Below are positions 1-6,428 of a stretch of DNA of 8,692 nucleotides, in pieces. Position numbers and translations under genes: made by a program. The DNA is from Flavobacteriaceae bacterium. Lineage in GTDB: Bacteria; Bacteroidota; Bacteroidia; Flavobacteriales; Flavobacteriaceae. Positions within the stretch are counted from its first letter, which is position 1. The number at the start of each line of letters is the position of its first letter. The notes under the pieces are model-generated. The model did no database searches and had not been told where the DNA came from. It saw only the letters and a program-made list of their open reading frames with translations. The stretch is from contig WGDF01000129.1 in NCBI GenBank assembly GCA_015493405.1, positions 1 through 8,692 on the forward strand. Direction: 5' to 3'.

Positions 1-492
1 CTATCCTCTATAGAGGATGCTATAGCCGAAAATTTCAATAATACAAGTCATCAATTATGCGTCGTTCATTTAGAACGGAATGTTTTAAAACACATTAAGA
101 AACGAGATAAACCGCTACTTATAGAAGATTTAAAAGATGTTTTTAGACTAAATGATTCATCAGATAATCCGGAAAAAGGTTGGCAAAGATGGCATCTGTT
201 TATTAATAAATACCGGAAAAAATATCCGGCGCTGAATAAGATGAAAACAGAGCGATATAAACTATATTTTACCTATTTAAAATACGATTACAGAATACGA
301 AGTATGATTTATACAACCAATTGGATTGAGCGGCTCAATAGAGATTATAAACGCACGACACGAATGCGAGGCGCTTTACCAAATCCAGATGCTACGATAC
401 TTCTGTTAGGTTATGTGGCGATGAATAAAAAGGCATATAAAAGAAAAGTTCCAAAATTAAATTATGATAAATCATTCCAATGGGAAGAATAA
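1..492 (+). CDS. IS256-family transposase, C-terminal part (cut by left window edge)
   Basis: The frame is open from base 1 to the TAA at 490-492, giving 163 visible residues, so the gene starts left of the window; the first internal ATG (241) is not the true start. IS256-family (Mutator-like) DDE transposases catalyse cut-and-paste or copy-out movement of their element. Visible family marks are the Cys-x2-His signature followed by an ERN motif (visible residues 20-26, LCVVHLERN) and the C-terminal block TTNWIERLNRDYKR, whose Glu (visible residue 110, codon 328-330) matches the third catalytic acidic residue. The two catalytic Asp residues must lie outside the window. There is no frameshift or stop in the visible part, so the gene may be intact. 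It converges on the minus-strand glycogen genes. The family call is firm; activity of the element is unknown. Confidence 0.9.
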   Translation, partial: LSSIEDAIAENFNNTSHQLCVVHLERNVLKHIKKRDKPLLIEDLKDVFRLNDSSDNPEKGWQRWHLFINKYRKKYPALNKMKTERYKLYFTYLKYDYRIRSMIYTTNWIERLNRDYKRTTRMRGALPNPDATILLLGYVAMNKKAYKRKVPKLNYDKSFQWEE

Positions 493-505
493 GAAAAATA
501 AGAAA

Positions 506-582
506 TTTTGAATGCTTGCAAGAACTCCATTACGGCTTCGGCTACGCCTCAGCCTTCATTCCGTTCTTGCAAGCATTCAAAA
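506..582. repeat. Long hairpin with 20-bp perfect arms behind the transposase
   Basis: The arm at 506-525 (TTTTGAATGCTTGCAAGAAC) is the exact reverse complement of 563-582. The 37-base centre folds again: GGCT 534-537 with AGCC 551-554, and GGC 540-542 with GCC 546-548 around a TAC loop. It starts 14 bases after the transposase stop. It could act as a bidirectional transcription barrier shielding the element, or be a separately inserted palindromic repeat. There is no T-run after the stem, so it is not a classical intrinsic terminator. Confidence 0.8.
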
Positions 583-736
583 ACAAGGAAATAATCATTA
601 CATTTGCATATAAGAAAACGAAACTATACACACAAAAAGGGATACTACCGTTTTTTGCTTATTTTATTTCCATTCTTTGGGATAAAAGACAATTGGGAAT
701 ACAAGCAATCAGCTTTGTATCTGGTTTTTGACACGG

Positions 737-767
737 TAAAAAATATTTTTTAACGATTGTTAAAAAA
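737..767 (-). terminator. AT-rich hairpin, possible terminator of the glycogen genes
   Basis: TTTTTTAAC (746-754) and GTTAAAAAA (759-767) form a perfect 9-bp stem with a GATT loop. Read on the minus strand the stem is followed by a T-run, TATTTTTTACC. An overlapping perfect palindrome (TAAAAAATATTTTTTA, 737-752) is also present. It lies about 275 bases past the stop of the fusion gene, in the right direction to end that transcript. The stem is almost all A-T, so strength is doubtful. Confidence 0.35.
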
Positions 768-889
768 CAGTTTTATCAATTGGCATAATATATCTTACAC
801 GATTAATATGCAAATCATAAAAAACGGAACAGTCTCATACTTGTGGATTTTTTTAAAAAGTTTGGTATTTGCTGTTAAAAAAATAACTG

Positions 890-1027
890 ATGTCTTCTAT
901 TGATTTGCTGCCTATTGCAAAACTACTATTACCAGAAGTTTTAACTTCTAAATTCAAACAAAAAGTGCAACAGATAATATTCTCCGGTATTAAAAAATTT
1001 GATTGCCAATACATTAAAATTGTCTGA
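890..1027 (+). pseudogene. 45-codon ORF, possible transposase N-terminal remnant
   Basis: An ATG at 890 directly after an in-frame TAA (884-886) opens a 45-residue frame ending with TGA at 1025-1027. The start, MSSIDLLPIAKLLLPEVL, resembles the opening of the N-terminal domain of ISAon1-type transposases, where a Leu-rich stretch with LLLPE is common; the rest, KFKQKVQQIIFSG onwards, does not continue that similarity convincingly. I see no matching C-terminal part nearby because the fusion gene occupies the next bases on the other strand. It may be a truncated IS fragment, a small hypothetical gene or chance. The function is not known. Confidence 0.25.
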
Positions 1028-1041
1028 CAAAAACCATCAGT

Positions 1042-4000
1042 TTATATCCATTTAAACAAAGGAAAATCCATACGGTGAGGCAACAATTCGTTTTTAGGAT
1101 AAACCCTAAAGGTAAAATCGTAAACACCGGCACTCGAAATGGGAATTTCCTTTTGATAGGTCGCGATATAATCTTTAACAGCAAATAATTTTAGAGGAAA
1201 TTTATATAACAATTCTTCCGTATTATCTTCTTTTTTACGTCCCAATAATATTTCAACGCCGATATGCTCCGGATTAATATCCTTAATATCCAAAGTCAAA
1301 CTAACCTTAAATGTTTCACCCATCACTAAGGGTCGGATATTGGCATCGGGAAATTCGGCATTGATAATAGTTATATCATCCCAGCGCTCCATTACTTTCT
1401 TTTTCCATTGCACTATGGCTTTGGCTTCTTGATAATGATTAGCTGATAATATTTTGGCCCGTTTCAATTGAGGCGTATAAAACTTACGGTTATAATCTTC
1501 TATCATACGTTTCATCGTATAATCGGGGAGTATTTCCGCAATATTTTTCTTAATCATTTCCACCCATTGTACCGGAATTTGTTGTGTATTTCGTTGGTAA
1601 AATGCCGGCACAATTTCATCTTCCAATAAATTATAAATGGTCAACGCATCTAAAGCATCTTGAAATTCTTGATTGTCATAGGTGCGTTCCTCTTTGAGTG
1701 CCCAGCCGGCGCCTTTGACATAGCCTTCTGCCCACCAACCATCCAGCACACTGAAATTGAGCACGCCGTTCATCACGGCTTTCTCGCCACTCGTCCCCGA
1801 TGCTTCTAAAGGTCGTGTAGGATTATTTAGCCATACGTCAACGCCTTGCACCATATATTTTGCCAATTGAATATCATAATTTTCAACAAAAAATATTTTA
1901 CCGATAAAATCCTTTGATTTGGATAATTCAATGATTCTTTTGATCAAATCTTGACCGGCTTTATCCTTGGGATGTGCTTTTCCGGCAAAGATAATTTGAA
2001 CCGGTGTCTCTTTTTGATGTAAAATTTCTTTTAGACGTTCTATATTATTAAAAATCAATAGGGCTCTTTTGTAGGTTGCAAAACGACGGGCAAAACCAAT
2101 GGTCAGTATATCATCACGCAGACCATCCAAAGAATTAAAAATAATACGTGGCGATTCTCCGCGTTGAATCATTTCCGATTTAATTCTTTCTTTTAAATAA
2201 GCCACTAATTTTTGTCTGTAGAAAGTACGAATATCCCAAATATCGCGGTCATCGGTTTCATAGATTTTACGCCACATATCGCGGTCCAATTGGTGTTGTT
2301 TATAATGCTGATTGAGTTGATTTTTGTATAATTTACACCATTTGCTACCAATCCAAAAGGGCAAATGCACGCCATTGGTTACGTAGTCGATATGCAATTC
2401 TTGAGGATAATACCCCGGATACAAATGACTAAACATCTGCTTGCTGACTGTGCCATGAATTTTACTCACGCCATTGATTTCCTGCGATAATTTAGCCGCC
2501 AGAATACTCATTGAAAATTTAGACCTTTTATCCTCCGGATTAACTCTTCCCAAAGCCATAAATTCTTGCCAAGACAGATGTAATTTTTCGTGATATTTGG
2601 GTAAAACCGCCCGCATTAAATCTTCTGAAAAGGCATCATGACCTGCCGGTACCGGCGTATGCGTGGTAAACAAAGCCGATGCTCTAACTACTTCTTTGGC
2701 TTCATCAAAACTCAGTCCTTTTTCATCCATTAAGAGACGTAAACGCTCCAAGCCGGTCATAGCGGCATGGCCTTCATTGATATGCACCAAGTCAGGATTG
2801 ATGTTTAAATCTTTCAACAAGCGTATGCCACCTATACCCAATAGAATTTCTTGAAGCAATCGCATTTCCAAGCCACCGCCGTAAAGTTGTGCGGTAATTT
2901 TTTGGTCAAATTCAGTATTTTCCGGAATATCCGTATCTAATAAATACAGCGCATTTCGTCCTACATTTAAACGCCATACTTGTGCCTGCAAAGTCCGCCC
3001 CGGTAAAGAAATATGAATTAATAAGCGCTCATTTTTTTCATTATAAACCGGCGTCACCGGCAAATGTGTAAAGCGTTGCGCTACTAATCCCGAAATTTGA
3101 TCACCCAATAAAGTGATTTTTTGTGTAAAATAACCATAGCGATACAACAAGCCCACCCCTATCATATTATAATTGCTGTCACTGGCTTCTTTCATATAAT
3201 CACCCGCCAAAATACCCAATCCGCCTGAAAAGATTTTGACTGTATCATGTAAGCCGAATTCCATACTGAAATAAGCTATTTGATCATCTGGTTTGGACTC
3301 TGCCATATAGGCTCTAAAATCTTTTTCAACCGCTTGCAATTTTTGGATGAATTCTGTATTTGATTTTAAACGAAGGAGTTGTCTCATATTGAGTTCTTCT
3401 AACAACCTGACCGGATTATGCAAAACTTTTTCCCAAAGTTCCGGATTGATATCTCTAAAGAGTGCTTCAGCGTCCTTTTGCCAAGTCCACCATAAATTTT
3501 TTGATAACTCTTCTAAAAAAACAATTTCTTCGGGTAGTTTCGGCTTGACAAAAACTTTTTTCCATAAAGGTTTGTCCGATTCTATATCTTCAAATTTGAG
3601 TCCTTGATAAGTCGGATTATAATACGTACCTATCTCTTGTTTACGAGGACTGACTATTTCTAAACCCTCCTGATAAGCTTCCAAATAATAACGCACCAAC
3701 GCTTTCCAAAGTGTTAATTTGGACAAATCTTGTGCTTCTCGTGTGGCTATTTTTGTATCTTTTTCAGTAAACTTAGTGAAATCATTGATAATTTCAGCTA
3801 TCCGGTCAATTACTGCCACATCATTTTTATCATTTCTTTCAATTACAAAAGCCCCTTTGGTCTCCGGCTTTAGTTTGGGTGCTATCCAAGCCCCATACCC
3901 GGCCAAACTCGTGGTTATAGTCGGAATATGAAAAGCCACACTTTCCATAGGGGTGTACCCCCAAGGTTCATAATAAGAAGCGAAAACCGTTAAATCAAAC

Positions 4001-5271
4001 CCCATTAACCAGTCATAGTATGGCAAATTGACAATGCCGTCTTTTCCATTGAGATACACCGGTGTAAAAATGATTTTAATGCGGTCGTCAATACTGTTTT
4101 TGAGGTCTAATTCTTGCATTAAACCAATGACGGGATCATTTTCAACATTATATAATTCGTGTGTAGAAAGACAAGGATATGGATTTGAGACCGGCTTACC
4201 AACCAAACGATCTGCCACAATTTGATTGACCCCTTTGATGCCTGCCGGAACAGAAATATAAGCTACAATGTCGCGATCCGGATGTGCGCTTCGCAATTTA
4301 TTGAGTGCTTTGATATAGACATCTAATCCTTTATTTTTAAATTCATAACGCCCACTAGTCAGTACATACAAAGGTTCATTGTTAAGAGGATAACCCAAAA
4401 CAGCTTCCGATACTTTTTTCAGGGTGTTTTTAGCAAGGTCTCTTTTTTCTTGATATAATTTTGTTTTAGGCACAAAACTATCTTCAAAACCGTTAGGTGT
4501 GACTAAATCAGGTTCTTTCTTTAGTAGATATTTACACTCTCGAGCGGTAATAGACGACACGGTTGTAAAGACATCAGCTTGTTCTGCAGAAATACGCTCT
4601 AAAGAATATTTGGCTGTAATATTAAATTGATTGGCTAAAACTTCGGGGTTGAAATGTTCCAGTTCGTCATACAAAGGCAAATTATTACCGGCTATGGTAC
4701 GCCCTAAAATGGTCGCATGAGTGGTAAATACCGTTCCAATACCGGGGACTCTATTTTTTAGATATAAGATTCCGGATCCGGTCATCCACTCATGAAATTG
4801 TGCCAGGACATCATCATGATACAATAAATTAAATTTGTAATAAGATTCAATAATTTGTCCGGTAGCATAGCCAAACATTACCGGTTCAATATAATCCCAT
4901 TCTCCGCGTAGGGAATCCAAATTATAACGTTCCCAAAATTGGTAAAAAATCTGGTCTTTCTTTTGGAACAAAGCAGTAAAATCGACTAAAATAGCTATGG
5001 GGTTCCCAGGAATATTCCAGCGTCCGATTCTAAATTTCAAACCTTGTTTGCCGGCAACGGCATGCCATTCTCTCAAGAGATTCTTATCTTCGATAAATTC
5101 ATCATTACCACCATTGTCATTTGGCAAATCGGGCCCAATCATAATCAAATTGGGGTATCTTTTCATCAATTCCTTGGCTTTGGTAGAAATCACAGTATGG
5201 ATACCGCCGACTTTATTACAGACTTCCCAACTGATTTCGAATACTGTAGCAGTGGTTTTAGGATTATTCAT
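1042..5271 (-). CDS. glgP: Fused GT3-type glycogen synthase and GT35 alpha-glucan phosphorylase
   Basis: This 1409-residue cytosolic protein joins two glycogen enzymes. Residues about 7-540 resemble GT3 (eukaryote-type) glycogen synthase: KVGG at 20-23 for sugar-nucleotide binding, GRYEFKNKG with Arg308 and Lys314, and YYEPWGYTPMES with the E-x7-E pair Glu435/Glu443. GT3 enzymes normally use UDP-glucose to extend alpha-1,4-glucan. After a short linker, residues about 573-1293 are a Thermotoga-type alpha-glucan phosphorylase: LSKNLWWTW, SGGLGILAGDY (682-692), EGHAAM, THTPVPAGHD, RRFATYKR (1062-1069, phosphate site) and EASGTSGEK, whose Lys1164 should bind pyridoxal phosphate. That half releases glucose-1-phosphate. 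The last 110 residues are a beta-rich tail of unclear role. All key residues are present, so both halves look active. The chosen start is the ATG at 5271 behind an A-rich leader; an in-frame TTG two codons upstream (5277) is less likely. It is the last gene of the minus-strand cluster. The same architecture is known to me from Bacteroidota. Confidence 0.93.
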   Translation of the reverse strand: MNNPKTTATVFEISWEVCNKVGGIHTVISTKAKELMKRYPNLIMIGPDLPNDNGGNDEFIEDKNLLREWHAVAGKQGLKFRIGRWNIPGNPIAILVDFTALFQKKDQIFYQFWERYNLDSLRGEWDYIEPVMFGYATGQIIESYYKFNLLYHDDVLAQFHEWMTGSGILYLKNRVPGIGTVFTTHATILGRTIAGNNLPLYDELEHFNPEVLANQFNITAKYSLERISAEQADVFTTVSSITARECKYLLKKEPDLVTPNGFEDSFVPKTKLYQEKRDLAKNTLKKVSEAVLGYPLNNEPLYVLTSGRYEFKNKGLDVYIKALNKLRSAHPDRDIVAYISVPAGIKGVNQIVADRLVGKPVSNPYPCLSTHELYNVENDPVIGLMQELDLKNSIDDRIKIIFTPVYLNGKDGIVNLPYYDWLMGFDLTVFASYYEPWGYTPMESVAFHIPTITTSLAGYGAWIAPKLKPETKGAFVIERNDKNDVAVIDRIAEIINDFTKFTEKDTKIATREAQDLSKLTLWKALVRYYLEAYQEGLEIVSPRKQEIGTYYNPTYQGLKFEDIESDKPLWKKVFVKPKLPEEIVFLEELSKNLWWTWQKDAEALFRDINPELWEKVLHNPVRLLEELNMRQLLRLKSNTEFIQKLQAVEKDFRAYMAESKPDDQIAYFSMEFGLHDTVKIFSGGLGILAGDYMKEASDSNYNMIGVGLLYRYGYFTQKITLLGDQISGLVAQRFTHLPVTPVYNEKNERLLIHISLPGRTLQAQVWRLNVGRNALYLLDTDIPENTEFDQKITAQLYGGGLEMRLLQEILLGIGGIRLLKDLNINPDLVHINEGHAAMTGLERLRLLMDEKGLSFDEAKEVVRASALFTTHTPVPAGHDAFSEDLMRAVLPKYHEKLHLSWQEFMALGRVNPEDKRSKFSMSILAAKLSQEINGVSKIHGTVSKQMFSHLYPGYYPQELHIDYVTNGVHLPFWIGSKWCKLYKNQLNQHYKQHQLDRDMWRKIYETDDRDIWDIRTFYRQKLVAYLKERIKSEMIQRGESPRIIFNSLDGLRDDILTIGFARRFATYKRALLIFNNIERLKEILHQKETPVQIIFAGKAHPKDKAGQDLIKRIIELSKSKDFIGKIFFVENYDIQLAKYMVQGVDVWLNNPTRPLEASGTSGEKAVMNGVLNFSVLDGWWAEGYVKGAGWALKEERTYDNQEFQDALDALTIYNLLEDEIVPAFYQRNTQQIPVQWVEMIKKNIAEILPDYTMKRMIEDYNRKFYTPQLKRAKILSANHYQEAKAIVQWKKKVMERWDDITIINAEFPDANIRPLVMGETFKVSLTLDIKDINPEHIGVEILLGRKKEDNTEELLYKFPLKLFAVKDYIATYQKEIPISSAGVYDFTFRVYPKNELLPHRMDFPLFKWI

Positions 5272-5346
5272 TTTCAAATTCTTTTTTTAATGTTTTAATA
5301 TAATATCATTTTTTTTTAAATGCTAAATTACACATTTCTATAAATA

Positions 5347-5573
5347 GGGCGCACCTACGGCACTTAATGGTATTTTTTTATTATTCATCTACTAACTGGG
5401 CGCTCCTAATGGTGCTCAATGGTTGTTTATTATTGTTTTGCTACTAACAGGGCGCACCTAATGGCGCTCAATGGTCTTTTTTATTATTCATCTACTACAA
5501 ATAGGGCGCACCTAAAGGTGCTTAACGTTTTTTTATTGTTTATCTATTAACAGGATACCCTTTGGCGCTCAAA
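5347..5573 (-). repeat. REP-like array 1, five diverged units
   Basis: Cores start at 5347, 5398, 5450, 5504 and 5553, a spacing of 51, 52, 54 and 49 bases. The best unit (5450) has core GGGCGCACCTAATGGCGCTC followed by AATGG, a T-rich spacer and CTACTAACA. Unit 5504 has a perfect GCACC-TAAA-GGTGC stem; the outer units (5347 and 5553) are degenerate. Read on the minus strand, each better unit is a hairpin followed by GTAG. The array occupies most of the leader of the fusion gene; the remaining 75 bases (5272-5346) are T-rich on this strand with no clear TAnnTTTG promoter element. Confidence 0.85.
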
Positions 5574-5610
5574 TAATTCAAATATTTAACATAAAACGAA
5601 ATTAATATAA

Positions 5611-5636
5611 GCCCCATAGGGGCGATCCGTTAGTAG
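5611..5636 (+). repeat. Isolated REP-like unit in inverted orientation
   Basis: A perfect GCCCC-ATA-GGGGC hairpin (5611-5623) is followed on the plus strand by GATCCGTTAGTAG. The trailing CGTTAGTAG closely matches the TGTTAGTAG that follows the array hairpins on the minus strand, so this is the same repeat family turned round. It lies between array 1 and the RAYT gene. Confidence 0.7.
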
Positions 5637-5651
5637 AAAATTGAATTCCCG

Positions 5652-5674
5652 AAAAAACATAGCCCCGTAGGGGC
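5652..5674 (-). terminator. GC hairpin with T-run directly behind the RAYT gene
   Basis: GCCCC-GTA-GGGGC (5662-5674) is a perfect 5-bp stem with a 3-base loop beginning 15 bases past the RAYT stop codon. On the minus strand it is followed by TATGTTTTTTC, giving six T within ten bases of the stem. It therefore has the form of a short intrinsic terminator for the RAYT transcript. It also resembles the REP-like unit at 5611, but lacks a clean GTAG, so it may be a repeat copy serving a second role. Confidence 0.5.
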
Positions 5675-5689
5675 GACCCAATTTATCAA

Positions 5690-6151
5690 CTAATCTATCC
5701 ATTTAAACAAATAACGTTCATCATAATCAATCTCAAATTTTTGTAAAAATTCTAAATATTCTTCTTTAAATGTTTTCTTTTTATGATGCTGTTCCTGATT
5801 CGCAATATATTTTACCACCTTATCTACTTGACTTTTTGAATATGAAAACGCACCATATCCACTCTGCCAAGCAAATTTTCCTTTTACCCAATTGTTTTCT
5901 TTAATATATTTTGATGTTCCGGTTTTTATATCTCTAACCAAATCAGAAATACGAATATCCGGTTTTATTCCAATCAATATATGAATGTGGTCAGGCATAG
6001 CAAAAACAGATATTAATTTTTGATTGCGTTTTTTTATAATGCCTGTAATGTACTTATGTAATTCTTTTCTTTTTGATATAGGGATTAGATTTTCTCTACC
6101 TTTTACGGTAAAAACAATTTGAATGAATATTTGAGAATAGGTGTTAGACAT
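5690..6151 (-). CDS. REP-associated tyrosine transposase (IS200/IS605 TnpA-like)
   Basis: This 153-residue protein is a small single-strand DNA transposase of the HUH, one-tyrosine (Y1) type. The metal-binding HUH motif is His55-Ile-His57 in AMPDHIHILIG; the catalytic tyrosine is Tyr115 in VVKYIANQEQHH, the YIxNQ form typical of the IS200/RAYT group. The basic KGKFAWQSGYGAFSYS stretch (90-105) and the C-terminal EEYLEFLQKFEIDYDERYLF block match a common Bacteroidota subfamily. The length is full for the family and all catalytic residues are present. No TnpB or other partner is nearby. The flanking hairpin arrays support a RAYT role rather than an autonomous IS200. The start is the ATG at 6151 behind an A-rich leader; 42 bases separate it from array 2. 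Host maintenance of the gene, rather than hopping of the gene itself, is known for other RAYTs; here it is inferred. Confidence 0.9.
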   Translation of the reverse strand: MSNTYSQIFIQIVFTVKGRENLIPISKRKELHKYITGIIKKRNQKLISVFAMPDHIHILIGIKPDIRISDLVRDIKTGTSKYIKENNWVKGKFAWQSGYGAFSYSKSQVDKVVKYIANQEQHHKKKTFKEEYLEFLQKFEIDYDERYLFKWID

Positions 6152-6193
6152 AATTAATTTACGGATATTATTTTTTTAACGTATCTACTAACA

Positions 6194-6422
6194 GGGCGCA
6201 CCTAAAGGCGCTCAATGGTCTTTTTTATTATTCATCTACTAACAGGGCGCACCTAAAGGCGCTCAATGGTCTTTTTTATTATTCATCTACTAATAGGGCG
6301 CACCTAATGGCGCTCAATGGTCTTTTTTATTATTCATCTACTAATAGGGCGCACCTAATGGCGCTCAATGGTCTTTTTCATTGTTTTGCTACTAACAGGG
6401 CGCACCTAATGGCGCTCAATGG
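6194..6422 (-). repeat. REP-like array 2, five nearly identical 51-bp units
   Basis: Cores start at 6194, 6245, 6296, 6347 and 6398, an exact 51-base period. The core is GGGCGCACCTAAWGGCGCTC plus AATGG; the spacer is TCTTTTTTATTATTCATC then TACTAAYA. The first two units have TAAAG and the last three TAATG in the hairpin loop region; the spacer of unit 6347 carries a CATTGTTTTG variant. On the minus strand each hairpin reads GCGCC-(4-base loop)-GGTGC with one G-T wobble, followed by GTTAGTAG or ATTAGTAG. The near identity shows recent tandem expansion. The array ends six bases from the stop codon of the GH57 gene. Confidence 0.9.
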
Positions 6423-6428
6423 TTTATT

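Larger units (their letters stand above)
1..649 (+). mobile_element. IS256-type insertion sequence, right part
   Basis: The transposase ending at 492 implies an insertion sequence extending rightwards to a terminal inverted repeat. The stretch 623-649 (ACTATACACACAAAAAGGG then ATACTACC) resembles the ACAC-A-rich-GACAC/GATAC type of terminus I associate with IS256-like elements, so I place the right end tentatively at about 649. The left end lies outside the window, so the inverted repeat and the target duplication cannot be tested. An alternative end is the GAGACTGTTCCG-type sequence (reverse strand) ending at 836. The boundary is a guess; the presence of the element is not. Confidence 0.4.
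493..1041. other. Intergenic/decayed region between the IS256 transposase and the glycogen genes
   Basis: This 549-base stretch separates the convergent transposase and fusion genes. It holds a long hairpin (506-582), a candidate IS terminus (623-649), overlapping AT-rich palindromes (737-767) and a small ORF (890-1027), each listed separately. No RNA gene or convincing larger coding region is visible. The 83-codon ORF at 480-731 runs through the hairpin and has no recognisable protein features. Confidence 0.6.
5347..6422 (-). mobile_element. RAYT transposase with flanking REP-like arrays
   Basis: A single HUH/Y1 transposase gene (5690-6151) is flanked by two arrays of five related units (5347-5573 and 6194-6422), with one inverted unit and a related hairpin between the gene and the left array. 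RAYTs are single-copy relatives of IS200/IS605 transposases that associate with, and are thought to mobilise, short palindromic repeats rather than their own gene. The whole module sits between the GH57 and fusion genes, which share its transcription direction. The outer limits given are those of the recognisable repeats; no target duplication was identified. Confidence 0.65.

Noticed and set aside
480..731. 83-codon plus-strand ORF overlapping the transposase end
   Set aside because: It reads straight through the 506-582 hairpin, overlaps the transposase and shows no recognisable domain or start signal.
1021..1040. Weak CTGA...TCAG inverted repeat just past the fusion gene stop as a terminator
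   Set aside because: Only four base pairs with a long loop and no strong T-run; the palindrome at 737-767 is a better candidate.
4997..5298. Overlapping plus-strand ORFs of 84-97 codons
   Set aside because: They are antisense to the well-supported N-terminus of the synthase-phosphorylase and have no family features.
5272..5346. A Bacteroidota-type TAnnTTTG promoter for the fusion gene
   Set aside because: I looked on the minus strand and found no clear match; the stretch is merely AT-rich.
5347..6422. Regularly spaced palindromic repeats as a possible CRISPR array
   Set aside because: The spacers are nearly identical to one another, so these are tandem repeats; the adjacent gene is a Y1 transposase and there are no cas genes.
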